Source: a virus. Taken from it: 38,105 nucleotides of DNA. Shown here piece by piece: positions 1 through 6,962 of this stretch. The notes beneath the pieces were generated by a model, which made no database searches, was not told the origin of the DNA, and was given only the letters and a program-made list of their open reading frames with translations. Every line of letters begins with the position of its first letter. Positions within the stretch are counted from its first letter, which is position 1. The stretch is taken from the IMG/VR virus record IMGVR_UViG_3300035698_005606, positions 1 through 38,105 of that record. The stretch is one strand, 5' to 3'. The position numbers were made by a program, and so were the translations under genes.

Positions 1-15
1 ATTCTAAACATTCTT

Positions 16-207
16 TCACTTTATCACTCTCTCTAAATTTGCTTCGTTTTGCATATAACTAAATAATCCTACTGACCAGATTAAAACAGGAATTGCTCCA
101 AACATCGTTGATATCCAATTACCACCTTTTATCAAAGATAATGAAATCCACATACCACAATTTAAACCTACTAAAAACGTAAACGCAATAAACCTATAAT
201 CTCTCAT
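16..207 (-). CDS. Small two-helix membrane protein
   Basis: This 63-residue protein has two clear hydrophobic segments, at about residues 6-26 and 34-51, joined by a short Gly/Asn-Trp loop, and a charged C-terminal tail. It is predicted to sit in the host membrane as a hairpin. It is the last gene of the leftmost minus-strand unit in view and lies 10 bases after the 31-codon gene, with an AGGTG-type ribosome site ahead of its ATG. Its function is not recognisable. Small two-helix proteins in tailed viruses can be holins or exclusion proteins, but nothing here decides between these. Confidence 0.65.
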   Translation of the reverse strand: MRDYRFIAFTFLVGLNCGMWISLSLIKGGNWISTMFGAIPVLIWSVGLFSYMQNEANLERVIK

Positions 208-217
208 TATTTAACAC

Positions 218-313
218 CTATGCTCCTTCTAAAAATTCTTTCATTAGATTCCATTCTTTAACTAGTTCAGTTGAAATTAACGTACCTTTATTGTTTCTAA
301 AATAATTATTCAT
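218..313 (-). CDS. Hypothetical 31-residue protein
   Basis: This tiny ORF begins MNNYFRNNKG and ends in FLEGA before TAG. Its ATG overlaps the stop of the 41-residue gene upstream (ATGAATAA), the coupling used throughout this block, and it fills the gap before the membrane protein. It has a short amphipathic helix and no known motif. The call rests on gene packing rather than homology. Confidence 0.5.
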   Translation of the reverse strand: MNNYFRNNKGTLISTELVKEWNLMKEFLEGA

Positions 314-431
314 CTTCTTCATCAATAACATCTCTAACTTTAAATCCCATCCTATGAATGAATGCACTTATTTGGTCTTTTTCAAATTGGACTAAATTTA
401 CGTCACTTTCCGTATTAATTATTATTCGCAT
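306..431 (-). CDS. Hypothetical 41-residue acidic protein
   Basis: This ORF starts MRIIINTESD and ends VIDEEDE. Its ATG lies inside the 3' end of the upstream 91-residue gene, overlapping it by 17 bases. The C-terminus is strongly acidic. There is no recognised domain. It is supported by continuous tiling of the block and by its overlap with both neighbours. Confidence 0.5.
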   Translation of the reverse strand: MRIIINTESDVNLVQFEKDQISAFIHRMGFKVRDVIDEEDE

Positions 432-690
432 TGTCTATTCCTCTTTCGTCTTCTGATTTGTCTATAGAAAGCATTGAAGTCATATTATCGTCTATGTATT
501 CTGGGTCTACTCCCTCTTCTAAAGTCATCTGCTCGTTTTTATTGAAAACTTCTGTTACTTGTTTCATATAATTTGATTTTACATATTCTATTAAATGCTC
601 TATTCCGCAAAATCTGACTACTACGTCATTTACTGATAAAATAACAGGTAACTTACTACCTTTACTACACCAATTACATTTTAGTATCAT
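415..690 (-). CDS. Hypothetical Cys-pair protein (91 aa)
   Basis: The N-terminus carries a CNWC pair at residues 5-8 and a further Cys-Gly-x-Glu-His at 28-32, so it may bind one metal ion. The C-terminal half is acidic and probably disordered. Its start overlaps the stop of the zinc-ribbon gene upstream in an ATGA arrangement, which implies translational coupling. It is one of several Cys-rich small proteins in this early region and has no recognisable enzyme motif. Confidence 0.65.
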   Translation of the reverse strand: MILKCNWCSKGSKLPVILSVNDVVVRFCGIEHLIEYVKSNYMKQVTEVFNKNEQMTLEEGVDPEYIDDNMTSMLSIDKSEDERGIDNANNN

Positions 691-1091
691 TCTTCCACCT
701 CAATACTTTTTCCTTTTAGTTTAGCTCCTAACAAACCCATTTTTTCTAACATTCCTAATTCTAAATAACAAATTTTATGTTTAGGAATTTCTTTATCAAA
801 CATTCTTTTAAACGCTTCATCTTTAATAATTGCAAAAGCTCTAGTTGGTACTGGTTCTTTCTTATCAGAAACTCCTCTTACTGGTTCTATTGTCGCCTCT
901 GCCATCAGTACACCTACCGTTAAGTATTTCTTTTTACAAACTTCGCAAGGTTCTACACTTGTTACCATATGCATTGGTGCTTCACCTTTAAACGATGCTC
1001 CTAATAATAATAATAATTCGTTCTTATCTTCGCCGCAAACCATACATTTTGAAATTGTCGGATTTACGCCGTAGTCTTTATGTAAGCTCAT
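687..1091 (-). CDS. Zinc-ribbon protein (134 aa)
   Basis: Two Cys pairs, CMVC at residues 16-19 and CEVC at 49-52, form an apparent treble-clef or zinc-ribbon N-terminal domain. A helical C-terminal region ends in the acidic residues SIEVEE. Proteins of this shape occur as uncharacterised early proteins in tailed phages. The gene has a strong GGAGG site 8 bases before ATG and follows a 10-bp hairpin. It is coupled to the next gene by an ATGA overlap. A nucleic-acid-binding or host-takeover role is inference only. Confidence 0.75.
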   Translation of the reverse strand: MSLHKDYGVNPTISKCMVCGEDKNELLLLLGASFKGEAPMHMVTSVEPCEVCKKKYLTVGVLMAEATIEPVRGVSDKKEPVPTRAFAIIKDEAFKRMFDKEIPKHKICYLELGMLEKMGLLGAKLKGKSIEVEE

Positions 1092-1121
1092 TCTAATTTT
1101 CCTCCATTTTGATAGTAAATA

Positions 1122-1149
1122 GGAGTAGGTATTTGGCGCTACCTACTCC
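1122..1149 (-). terminator. Perfect 10-bp hairpin between early genes
   Basis: GGAGTAGGTA and its exact reverse complement TACCTACTCC flank an 8-base loop. The hairpin lies between the 42-residue gene that stops at 1182 and the ATG at 1091. No strong T-run follows on the minus strand, so it could be a partial terminator, an RNA-processing or stability element, or a protein-binding operator. Strand is assigned from the surrounding transcription. Confidence 0.5.
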
Positions 1150-1181
1150 CTGTTCGAGATACCTAAAAGTTAGGCATAAGT

Positions 1182-1310
1182 TTAATAATAATAACCGCAT
1201 TTTTTACATACTTTTACGGTGCCGTATTGTTCTCCTGAATCTATCCAAGGTTTTTCTTCCCAATCGTGACTATCTTTTCCATCTAAACAGTGAGTTTTAT
1301 CTAGTCCCAT
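1182..1310 (-). CDS. Small zinc-ribbon-like protein (42 aa)
   Basis: This starts MGLDKTHCLDGKDSHDW and ends in CKKCGYYY. It has a CxxC pair near the C-terminus and an upstream Cys and His that could complete a zinc site. Its start overlaps the end of the 128-residue gene by 10 bases. It is followed by a perfect hairpin, so it may be the last gene of a short transcription unit. Function unknown. Confidence 0.6.
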   Translation of the reverse strand: MGLDKTHCLDGKDSHDWEEKPWIDSGEQYGTVKVCKKCGYYY

Positions 1311-1687
1311 CCTGCACACCCACAATAATGACATTTAACTAATTTTGGGTTGCCTTTCCAATCACTTTTTTCGTTATCGTCAAATCTTCTAATTTCTAGT
1401 TTTTCACTGCATTGCATTTGCACTTTTTCAGAGAATTTGTCGCATTGGCAACAGAAATAACCTTTTTGAGTCCAATCTTCTATAACTTCTAAATTTAATT
1501 CTTCACATCTAGTCTGGATTTTATCTTTATCATTGTGTCCCCAGTGGCGCATTTCTACCATATAATTATTATCTTCAATTCTTCTTCTTGTTACTACCCA
1601 AAGTCTACGTCTCTTATCTTCAAGATATTCTGTTCTGCATTGTGCCGTAACATCGCCTGATTTTCCTAATGTAGTAAATTCACTCAT
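1301..1687 (-). CDS. Zinc-ribbon protein with MSEFTTLG N-terminus (128 aa)
   Basis: Four Cys in two pairs, CCQC at about residues 79-82 and CHYC at 121-124, make a zinc ribbon at the C-terminal half. The N-terminal half is basic and aromatic with alternating beta character. Its first eight residues, MSEFTTLG, and the DNA across its start are shared with the gene starting at 11265, so a segment was duplicated or exchanged. The ATGAGTGA start overlaps the stop of the 43-residue gene upstream. Function unknown. Confidence 0.7.
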   Translation of the reverse strand: MSEFTTLGKSGDVTAQCRTEYLEDKRRRLWVVTRRRIEDNNYMVEMRHWGHNDKDKIQTRCEELNLEVIEDWTQKGYFCCQCDKFSEKVQMQCSEKLEIRRFDDNEKSDWKGNPKLVKCHYCGCAGWD

Positions 1688-1811
1688 TTTGCACCTTTTC
1701 TACTGCTTGATTAAATACGTCATCTACTGCCTGTTGGTAATGTTTATGGCATACATAATTTCCGTCATATTTAATTACTGCTTTTTTTTGGCAAATATAA
1801 CATTTACTCAT
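1680..1811 (-). CDS. Small CxxC zinc-finger protein (43 aa)
   Basis: This begins MSKCYICQKK and continues to a second half-site, CHKH, at residues 21-24, giving a CxxC...CxxH arrangement typical of a minimal zinc finger. It ends VQNE, then TGA overlapping the next ATG by 8 bases. Its ATG lies just after the TAA of the MATQE gene. Probably binds nucleic acid or protein, by inference only. Confidence 0.6.
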   Translation of the reverse strand: MSKCYICQKKAVIKYDGNYVCHKHYQQAVDDVFNQAVEKVQNE

Positions 1812-1812
1812 T

Positions 1813-1995
1813 TTACTCAATACCTGCGCTTCTTAAAACTTCTCCGTTCGTTGCCATATTCATAGCTTCTAAACATTCTTGAAAAGTGAATCCTTTCTCG
1901 TTCATAAGCCACTGATTTTTCATTTGGACTGTTCCACCCATTTTTCTATCTTTATATAATTTAACTGCTTTTCTTAAATCTTCTTGAGTTGCCAT
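1813..1995 (-). CDS. Hypothetical MATQE protein (60 aa)
   Basis: A short helical protein with Lys-rich N-terminal helix and a second helix around residues 35-50. Its leader, GTTCGAGGTAAAAAA before the ATG, and first codons (ATGGCAAC) are nearly identical to those of the gene starting at 11368. A third gene, starting at 11152, shares the MATQE N-terminus. The GAGGT in the leader is the ribosome site. It is in the unit driven from the 2184-2244 promoter. Function unknown. Confidence 0.6.
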   Translation of the reverse strand: MATQEDLRKAVKLYKDRKMGGTVQMKNQWLMNEKGFTFQECLEAMNMATNGEVLRSAGIE

Positions 1996-2018
1996 GTTTT
2001 TTACCTCGAACTTATTTT

Positions 2019-2165
2019 TTAATACGCTATGTTTTTAATCTGAAACAAAAAGTGTGAATTGTTCTTAACAAAATCTACAAATTGTGACTCGCACATTTTT
2101 TCTTGATAAATATGACCAAGTTTTATGTCTTTAATTTCGAATTCAATGTTTTTTTCTTGTTTCAT
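2019..2165 (-). CDS. Hypothetical 48-residue protein, first gene of unit
   Basis: This ORF begins MKQEKNIEFE and ends QIKNIAY. It is the first gene after the 61-bp promoter repeat, with a GGAG ribosome site six bases before its ATG. It is Lys/Glu/Phe rich and has one Cys. No domain is recognised. The promoter and ribosome-site placement make it likely to be real. Confidence 0.6.
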   Translation of the reverse strand: MKQEKNIEFEIKDIKLGHIYQEKMCESQFVDFVKNNSHFLFQIKNIAY

Positions 2166-2183
2166 TTTTAGCTCCTTAACCAA

Positions 2184-2244
2184 TTTATTGTGTGTTTATT
2201 GGTTTAATATATAGTAGGCAGTTAGCGTTTATATAGTTTGTGGT
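2184..2244 (-). promoter_or_regulatory. Early promoter repeat, copy 1
   Basis: Read on the minus strand this starts ACCACAAACTATATAA, a BRE-plus-TATA-like box. A second AT box, ACTATATATTAAACC, follows 12-13 bases later, about where an archaeal transcript would start. The 61 bases match copy 3 (11403-11463) at all but part of a 7-base spacer. Copy 2 has the same boxes at the same spacing. It sits directly before the 48-residue gene. Confidence 0.75.
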
Positions 2245-2272
2245 GTCTTATAATATAGATGGTTGCTTAGAA

Positions 2273-2719
2273 TTATAATAAATCTTTAATGTCGAAAGGC
2301 TTTTTTGCGTCAATAAACCTGAACTCGAAACATTGAGGATATACTTTTACTTTTTCTTTAGCTTCTTCTAGCGTTTCGCTGGCTAAAACTTCGAATACTA
2401 TTCCGCGGGTCAAATCTATTATGTCTGCTCTGGAATTGTTGCTAGCGAAAATTGCTTCCGTGATTACTTTGTAGCCTTCATCCATTAAAGAAGTGTAAAT
2501 GAAAAATTTCATCATTTCGTGGTCCGGAGTATTATTCTTGGCGTACTTGAAACAGTTTACGTTTTGGTTAGAAGGTCGGATTAAAGATAAAAAATAGCCG
2601 TCACTTTGTCGATATTTATCTTGTCTACGTTGAAAAGCTCTTTCGGCGTACTCTTTACGTTTTCTATTTTGCGTTTTCCAAAATTCTGTCCAACCTTCTT
2701 CAGTTGTAGGCATTACCAT
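2273..2719 (-). CDS. PD-(D/E)XK-like protein (148 aa)
   Basis: The second half has the layout of a restriction-endonuclease-like fold: a helix with DHEMMKF at about residues 66-72, then SRADIIDL at 95-102, a strand with FEVLASET at 108-115, and a Lys-rich helix ending in YPQCFEF. RAD(I/V)-x-D followed by E-x-x-x-S-E-T is typical of archaeal relatives of this superfamily. However, the canonical third residue after E-x is Leu rather than Lys, so activity is uncertain. The N-terminal 60 residues are basic and helical. It is the last gene of its unit, followed by a promoter repeat. Confidence 0.55.
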   Translation of the reverse strand: MVMPTTEEGWTEFWKTQNRKRKEYAERAFQRRQDKYRQSDGYFLSLIRPSNQNVNCFKYAKNNTPDHEMMKFFIYTSLMDEGYKVITEAIFASNNSRADIIDLTRGIVFEVLASETLEEAKEKVKVYPQCFEFRFIDAKKPFDIKDLL

Positions 2720-2720
2720 T

Positions 2721-2951
2721 TTAACTTTTAGTTACCTTATTATTATTTTCTGATTTAATAAAATCGTCTACTACATCAAACTCTAATATTCTTTTTAATG
2801 TCGGCGAATACTCTACTCGCATATCTCCTAAATTAATCGCAGAATAACCTCCGCTATTACCTTCATAATTTATTTTTGATGATTTTTTAGTTTCGTCTTC
2901 AGGAATCTTACGGACAATCTGCGGAAGACCAAATTCCTTTACTCTTATCAT
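2721..2951 (-). CDS. Hypothetical protein (76 aa)
   Basis: A polar protein beginning MIRVKEFGLP, with a basic and serine-rich middle and a Lys/Asn-rich C-terminus. It overlaps the HD-domain gene upstream by an ATGA and sits 2 bases ahead of the nuclease-like gene. No motif was recognised. Confidence 0.55.
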   Translation of the reverse strand: MIRVKEFGLPQIVRKIPEDETKKSSKINYEGNSGGYSAINLGDMRVEYSPTLKRILEFDVVDDFIKSENNNKVTKS

Positions 2952-3529
2952 TGAGTAACCTCTTCATCATCTACGTATAGACTAGCCATCCAATCTGCTT
3001 GGAACAGTAAATATGCTGCAGGACAAATTTTCCAAACTTGGTTTGCTGATTGGATAAATGCTCTATCGTATAATCCCATATGCCATCTAATCATTAAAAT
3101 TTCTTGTTCTGTCAAATCAATTAAATTCATTGCAATCATAACTGATTTTTCTCCGTGACCTGAAGGGAACAAATCTTCTGTTACAAAGGGTTTCGATGCA
3201 CTAATACTGCCACTTTTTAATATATTATTTTTATAAAGATTTATCTTACAAAAATCGTGTAACAAAGCACTAACTATCATAGTTTCTTCTGAAATGTTCT
3301 GATTAAACAATTCGTTTAAATTCTGTAAAGTATGATATACATTTAAGCTATGTTGTGCTAATCCACCTATTACGTGTAAATGGTGCATTGAACTAGCAGG
3401 TGCAATAAAAAAATCACATTCTTTACTATTTAGCCAGTCAATTAGCTTATCTTTACCATTTCTTTCTACCTGTTGTAAAAGTGCAATTATCTCGTTTTTA
3501 TTCGCTAATATTTTTTCGTCTGAAATCAT
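2948..3529 (-). CDS. HD-domain phosphohydrolase (YhaM-like)
   Basis: The protein has the metal-binding set of the HD superfamily: an HVIGGLAQHS segment at about residues 52-61, the HD signature in LLHDFCKIN at 89-97, a further His in FPSGHGEKS, and RWHMG near residue 148. The GGL-x-HS wording is close to the YhaM family of 3'-5' exoribonucleases, but the OB-fold domain of YhaM is missing. A nucleotide phosphohydrolase role is equally possible. It has a strong GGAGG ribosome site and is in the same run as the nuclease-like gene, suggesting nucleic acid or nucleotide turnover. Confidence 0.8.
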   Translation of the reverse strand: MISDEKILANKNEIIALLQQVERNGKDKLIDWLNSKECDFFIAPASSMHHLHVIGGLAQHSLNVYHTLQNLNELFNQNISEETMIVSALLHDFCKINLYKNNILKSGSISASKPFVTEDLFPSGHGEKSVMIAMNLIDLTEQEILMIRWHMGLYDRAFIQSANQVWKICPAAYLLFQADWMASLYVDDEEVTQ

Positions 3530-3532
3530 TAT

Positions 3533-3820
3533 CTATTCCTCCTTTTTTACTTTATTTCTTTCATAATTTTCTACCATCAATTTGAAATCTTTTTTAGTTA
3601 CGTCCAGTTCACTAGTTTCGTTAATGAATCTGTTCCAGTTCGCTTCAAGTCTTTCCCAAGATTCTATAGTTTTATTTGCGCAATCTTTGAATATTAATAA
3701 TTTGTTTGCGTTCAAGTTATTCGTTATATCTTCAGGAGGTTTTGCTCCTTTAACTTTTAGTAGTCTATCTAACTTGGATTCTATTCTATTTAATTGGACG
3801 GTAATGTCTTCGGTTTTCAT
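3533..3820 (-). CDS. Hypothetical coiled-coil protein (95 aa)
   Basis: I place the start at the ATG overlapping the upstream TAA (TAATG), giving MKTEDITVQL. A TTG nine bases earlier is the alternative. Residues 5-25 and 55-95 look like amphipathic helices with heptad spacing, and the C-terminus is highly basic (ERNKVKKEE). No enzymatic motif. Its coupling to both neighbours supports the call. Confidence 0.6.
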   Translation of the reverse strand: MKTEDITVQLNRIESKLDRLLKVKGAKPPEDITNNLNANKLLIFKDCANKTIESWERLEANWNRFINETSELDVTKKDFKLMVENYERNKVKKEE

Positions 3821-4398
3821 TAGTCCCAAGTTTTGTATAATGTTATGTCAAAATTTAAAATACAAATACTATAACTGCTAAAATCGCAAAAGTAATCTGG
3901 TCCCCAATGATGTATACTGAATAGATGAAAATTAAACCCTTCCATCGGAGTAAAAGTAACTATCTTAAATACAGCTTTTATTAAATCTTTCCAATGACCT
4001 GCACCTAAACTTAATTCATATTTTCCCTTTTTGTAAGTTAATTTCCAGGTGATGCCAGTAGTTAATCCGTGTTTAATGAATAAGTTTCTTAATTTATCCC
4101 AGAAGTTTATTCTTGTTATTTTGTACGTTATTGGTCCATCAGTATTAGGTATTATTGAGTTTAACATTATCCCTATAGTTAAGTTTTTGTTTTTTGATAA
4201 AGTTCTAAATTTGGTTCTGCTTAACACTTTAGGCTTTTTTGTTAGTTTGAATTCTTGCATAAGTTTCTTATCATCAGTGAAAACTGCCAGTTTATGTTTT
4301 AATTTTTTAGTAACGTCAATATTGCGTTTATCAGAATCTGAATTTTGCTTATTGGCTTTTCCGTTCCCTGGATTACATTTTGGTCTTTTATTCGCCAT
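3820..4398 (-). CDS. Hypothetical basic protein (192 aa)
   Basis: The start MANKRPKCNP is chosen because a GAGGT ribosome site lies 9 bases before it. The reading frame stays open further upstream without such a site. The first 50 residues are basic and low-complexity. The rest alternates Trp/Phe-rich strands, including HHWGPDYFCDF near the end. It overlaps the HNH gene by 100 bases in another frame, which is long for this genome. No family is recognised. Confidence 0.55.
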   Translation of the reverse strand: MANKRPKCNPGNGKANKQNSDSDKRNIDVTKKLKHKLAVFTDDKKLMQEFKLTKKPKVLSRTKFRTLSKNKNLTIGIMLNSIIPNTDGPITYKITRINFWDKLRNLFIKHGLTTGITWKLTYKKGKYELSLGAGHWKDLIKAVFKIVTFTPMEGFNFHLFSIHHWGPDYFCDFSSYSICILNFDITLYKTWD

Positions 4399-4649
4399 TT
4401 TCTTATTACCTCTTCCTCTAATTTTGCGTGACATCCTTTCAAACATATTAAACCGAAAAGATACTCTTTCCTCGAACATAATAATTCGAAATTCTTCACA
4501 TTATCGTTATGTTTATTTCCGTCTCTATGGTGTAAAGTTAAATTGTAACCATAATGACATCTTTCGCATCTGCCAAATTTTCTGGCGTAATATTTAAACC
4601 AACTTACACTAGCACTTGCCTTTTTATTTATGGGTGTGGCTGAAGTCAC
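4299..4649 (-). CDS. HNH endonuclease
   Basis: A compact HNH nuclease. CERC at residues 27-30 and CLKGC near 70 form the structural zinc knuckles, LTLHHRDGNKHNDN at 37-50 holds the catalytic His pair and Asn, and NFELLC follows. The 116 residues fit a free-standing HNH enzyme. The N-terminus is basic, and the last 35 residues overlap the next gene. It may be a homing-type or host-DNA nuclease. It is not next to a terminase in this window. Confidence 0.85.
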   Translation of the reverse strand: MTSATPINKKASASVSWFKYYARKFGRCERCHYGYNLTLHHRDGNKHNDNVKNFELLCSRKEYLFGLICLKGCHAKLEEEVIRKWRIKDQNVIQGTEKPISKIQILINAILTLLKN

Positions 4650-4945
4650 TTTTTTATAGGTAGAGTTTTGTTTGGTAATCTTTTTCTAGTTAATACTCCT
4701 TGTTGCGAAAGTAACTCTTTGATTTGTTGTATTGTTTCTGTACCCATCTGGTTTATGAATGCACCTGCCTTATATCCTTGAATACTATCATATTCACTAC
4801 TTAATAATTCTAATGCTACTGCTTCTCTAATTTGTCTGCCTGATTCAGTATGTTTAGGTATGCCTAAAGCTGATAATACTTCGTCTGCTTTTGACGCTTG
4901 TTCAACTAATGTTAATTGTTTTTTAGTTCTATTAAATAAACCCAT
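4646..4945 (-). CDS. Hypothetical helical protein (99 aa)
   Basis: It begins MGLFNRTKKQ, is almost wholly helical, and ends in a basic tail (LPNKTLPIKK). GGAGG lies 10 bases before its ATG. The start overlaps the zinc-ribbon gene upstream by 14 bases and the stop overlaps the HNH start by 4 bases. No known family is recognised. Confidence 0.6.
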   Translation of the reverse strand: MGLFNRTKKQLTLVEQASKADEVLSALGIPKHTESGRQIREAVALELLSSEYDSIQGYKAGAFINQMGTETIQQIKELLSQQGVLTRKRLPNKTLPIKK

Positions 4946-5252
4946 TTTCTTGACCTCCTATTTTGTCTTTATTATTTTCCATATTTAATTTTCTGACTAA
5001 ATCGCCTGCTAGTGTTGCATCATTAAAACTATACATCTTTAATGCTAATCCAGGTTCATTTAATTTTTTTAACGCCATAGATTTATTACAAATGTGACAT
5101 TTAAATCTTAACAAACTTTCGGTTGCTCCCCATCTACCGCAATATTTACATTGGCAAACTTTGAATCTATGTAATTGCTCCGAAATTATCTTTTTAAGTT
5201 CGTTATTACGTCTTTTTATTTTTCCTTTGCTTGGCTTTTGATTAAACCACAT
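4932..5252 (-). CDS. Zinc-ribbon protein (106 aa)
   Basis: After a basic N-terminal helix (residues 1-30) comes CKYCGRW at about 35-41 and CHICNKS at 52-58, a two-pair zinc ribbon with a Trp beside the first knuckle, as often found in nucleic-acid-binding ribbons. The C-terminal half is helical. The start overlaps the SWIM protein gene by 37 bases. Probably binds DNA or RNA, by inference. Confidence 0.7.
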   Translation of the reverse strand: MWFNQKPSKGKIKRRNNELKKIISEQLHRFKVCQCKYCGRWGATESLLRFKCHICNKSMALKKLNEPGLALKMYSFNDATLAGDLVRKLNMENNKDKIGGQENGFI

Positions 5253-5623
5253 TTTTTCATAAACTCCAATTTGTCTTTTTCGGGCATCATTTTAAACATA
5301 TCTTCCGTTTTATCTACTAGATTTACCCACCTTTTTCTTAATGCTGGACCGAATACTGAAGTTAGCATTATTTGTGAAGCTAAGATATGTTTACATCCTC
5401 TTACTCTACCTACCGGGAAAATCATTTCTTTACAAGTACAATGTTGGTTATAAATTTCTTTAGTTTTTTCTATTCCGTCTTCTATTACATCGTCCCAATA
5501 ATGAGTCAATATTACTTCAAAACCTGCAACGTCAAAATAAAAAGAACGAGGAGTCTTTTTCGTACAGACTACCTCTCGTGCTTGAATTAGTTTATATGCC
5601 TCTCTATATCTCTCTATTTTCAC
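5216..5623 (-). CDS. SWIM zinc-finger protein (135 aa)
   Basis: The pattern CTCKEM...GCKHIL at about residues 62-80 is the CxCx(n)CxH signature of SWIM domains, which bind DNA or protein and in archaea often accompany RadA-type recombination factors. Residues 1-50 form a mixed alpha/beta region with an aromatic strand. The start is GTG. A second SWIM protein is encoded at 12266-12598, so the virus carries two. Partnership with the RadA encoded at 7508 is plausible but inferred. Confidence 0.75.
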   Translation of the reverse strand: MKIERYREAYKLIQAREVVCTKKTPRSFYFDVAGFEVILTHYWDDVIEDGIEKTKEIYNQHCTCKEMIFPVGRVRGCKHILASQIMLTSVFGPALRKRWVNLVDKTEDMFKMMPEKDKLEFMKKCGLIKSQAKEK

Positions 5624-5634
5624 GATATATCAAC

Positions 5635-5922
5635 TTATTCTGCAATTTCCTCTTTTTCCCCTTCTGTTACTAACTTCTCGTCTTGTGGTTCAGGTAAGTG
5701 GAATTCATCTAACTTACTTTGACATCTAGTTTTGATAAAATCAACTACTTCACCTTGTAAAGATTTTAATACTTGGTTACTAGTCATTACTATTTTTACC
5801 CAATCGTCGCCATTTTCTTTTCTAAATACAGCTTTATATTGGGTAACGTCATTATCGCCTTTATCTTTAGTGATTTTCATAGTCTCATCGCAATGGCATC
5901 CTATAAACTTTTCGTCTTGCAT
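5635..5922 (-). CDS. Hypothetical protein (95 aa)
   Basis: A small alpha/beta protein with a GCHC motif at residues 8-11, a strand-rich middle with two tryptophan or valine strands (DDWVKIVM), and an acidic C-terminal tail (EGEKEEIAE). Its ATG directly abuts the stop of the SSB-like gene, so the two are probably translated together. The acidic tail next to an SSB is suggestive of a replication accessory protein, but nothing more can be shown. Confidence 0.55.
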   Translation of the reverse strand: MQDEKFIGCHCDETMKITKDKGDNDVTQYKAVFRKENGDDWVKIVMTSNQVLKSLQGEVVDFIKTRCQSKLDEFHLPEPQDEKLVTEGEKEEIAE

Positions 5923-6582
5923 CTAATTTCCCTCTTGATTTACTACTTCTTCTTTAATCGAATCGCCGTCTGTTGCTGATGCGAATCCGTCTACTGAAGC
6001 GTTTTTCTCTCTATAAACCCAGTTTTCGAAGTGTTCAGCAAATTTGAAAAATACGTTTTCTACTTCATTAGGATTTTTATCTTTGAAATGTCCTTCTGCT
6101 TGTAAAACTGTAATGTATGCACTTGCGTGACGACCAGAATTTTGTCTAATAGTTCTTCTTTCTTTACCATCCCAATCTACACCTGAATTGCCTCTATAAT
6201 TTTGGGGCGTTATTTGGTTTGTTGGTTGAATTGATTGTGTGTTTGCTAGCTGGTCTGCTTGTTGATTAATTTGTTCTTGAGTTGGTTGTGGCGCTGTGCC
6301 GTTACCTACTACGTGTACTTTAAAAGTTCCCTTTTTAAAATTCCAGTATTTGTCGCCTTCTTTTTGCCATTGGAAAAATTCTACTTCACTTCCTACTGGT
6401 GCATCAGATTGCAGTTTATTCAATAATATCGGTGTGCCATCTTCTGAAAAGAAACTAAACCAATCGTTTTGACCAACTATTCTTAAAGAAATTTTTGCGT
6501 AACTTGTAACATTATCCTTTTTGAATCCTGCTTTTATCTCTCCCCATTTCTCTATGTGACCTTTAATTATTCTTTCTACCAT
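5923..6582 (-). CDS. SSB-like OB-fold protein (219 aa)
   Basis: Residues 1-105 have the strand pattern of an OB fold, with aromatic residues (WFSFFSEDG, FFQWQKEGDKYWNFK) suited to stacking on single-stranded DNA. A Gln/Pro/Asn linker follows at about 108-140. The C-terminal part, RQNSGRHASAYITVL, resembles a helical segment found behind OB folds in some viral single-stranded DNA-binding proteins. It is encoded in the unit of the 6911-6952 promoter, left of RadA. An ssDNA-binding role in replication or recombination is the best reading. A generic OB-fold RNA-binding protein is the alternative. Confidence 0.65.
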   Translation of the reverse strand: MVERIIKGHIEKWGEIKAGFKKDNVTSYAKISLRIVGQNDWFSFFSEDGTPILLNKLQSDAPVGSEVEFFQWQKEGDKYWNFKKGTFKVHVVGNGTAPQPTQEQINQQADQLANTQSIQPTNQITPQNYRGNSGVDWDGKERRTIRQNSGRHASAYITVLQAEGHFKDKNPNEVENVFFKFAEHFENWVYREKNASVDGFASATDGDSIKEEVVNQEGN

Positions 6583-6629
6583 TTTTATTATCTCCCGACA
6601 TTTCAGCTCTTCGGCTCTTTCATGTCAAT

Positions 6630-6878
6630 TTATTCTGTGTCTTTTACTATTCCTACTTCTACTGAATTTTCTACTAATTTTTTGCTTAACTCTACGTTAT
6701 TTAAATCTACTTCCGATTCTACATCGTCTGGTAATAAAATTAACATAATTCTTAATTTTTTGCAGTTTCTTCTTTCGAACCATTTTTTTGGTACGTAAAC
6801 AGGTACTCCTACATTTATATCCTTTGTAGATACGTTCTTTTCTACTGGACTTACTTCAGTTTCTACTTTTAATTCCAT
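6630..6878 (-). CDS. Hypothetical protein, first gene of unit (82 aa)
   Basis: It starts MELKVETEVS, with GGAGG 6 bases before the ATG. It is Val/Glu rich, with a basic aromatic patch KKWFERRNCKK in the middle. It is the first gene after promoter copy 2 and sits 47 bases ahead of the SSB-like gene. No domain recognised. Confidence 0.6.
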   Translation of the reverse strand: MELKVETEVSPVEKNVSTKDINVGVPVYVPKKWFERRNCKKLRIMLILLPDDVESEVDLNNVELSKKLVENSVEVGIVKDTE

Positions 6879-6910
6879 TTGTTTCCTCCATTCAGTCTAT
6901 AAATTATTGA

Positions 6911-6952
6911 TTTAGTATATAGTAAGTGTTTGCCCCTTATATAGTTTGTGGT
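6911..6952 (-). promoter_or_regulatory. Early promoter repeat, copy 2
   Basis: On the minus strand, ACCACAAACTATATAAG is followed after the same spacing as in copies 1 and 3 by ACTATATACTAAA. The leader sequence further down has diverged. It lies 33-75 bases ahead of the 82-residue gene and just after the end of the preceding unit, so it should drive that gene and the SSB-like gene. Confidence 0.7.
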
Positions 6953-6962
6953 TGTATTTACT

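Noticed and set aside
4049-4597. Plus-strand hydrophobic ORF of 182 codons
   Set aside because: It is the antisense of the HNH and 192-residue genes. Its Phe/Leu-rich content is the usual antisense product of Lys/Asn-rich genes, and it has no ribosome site.
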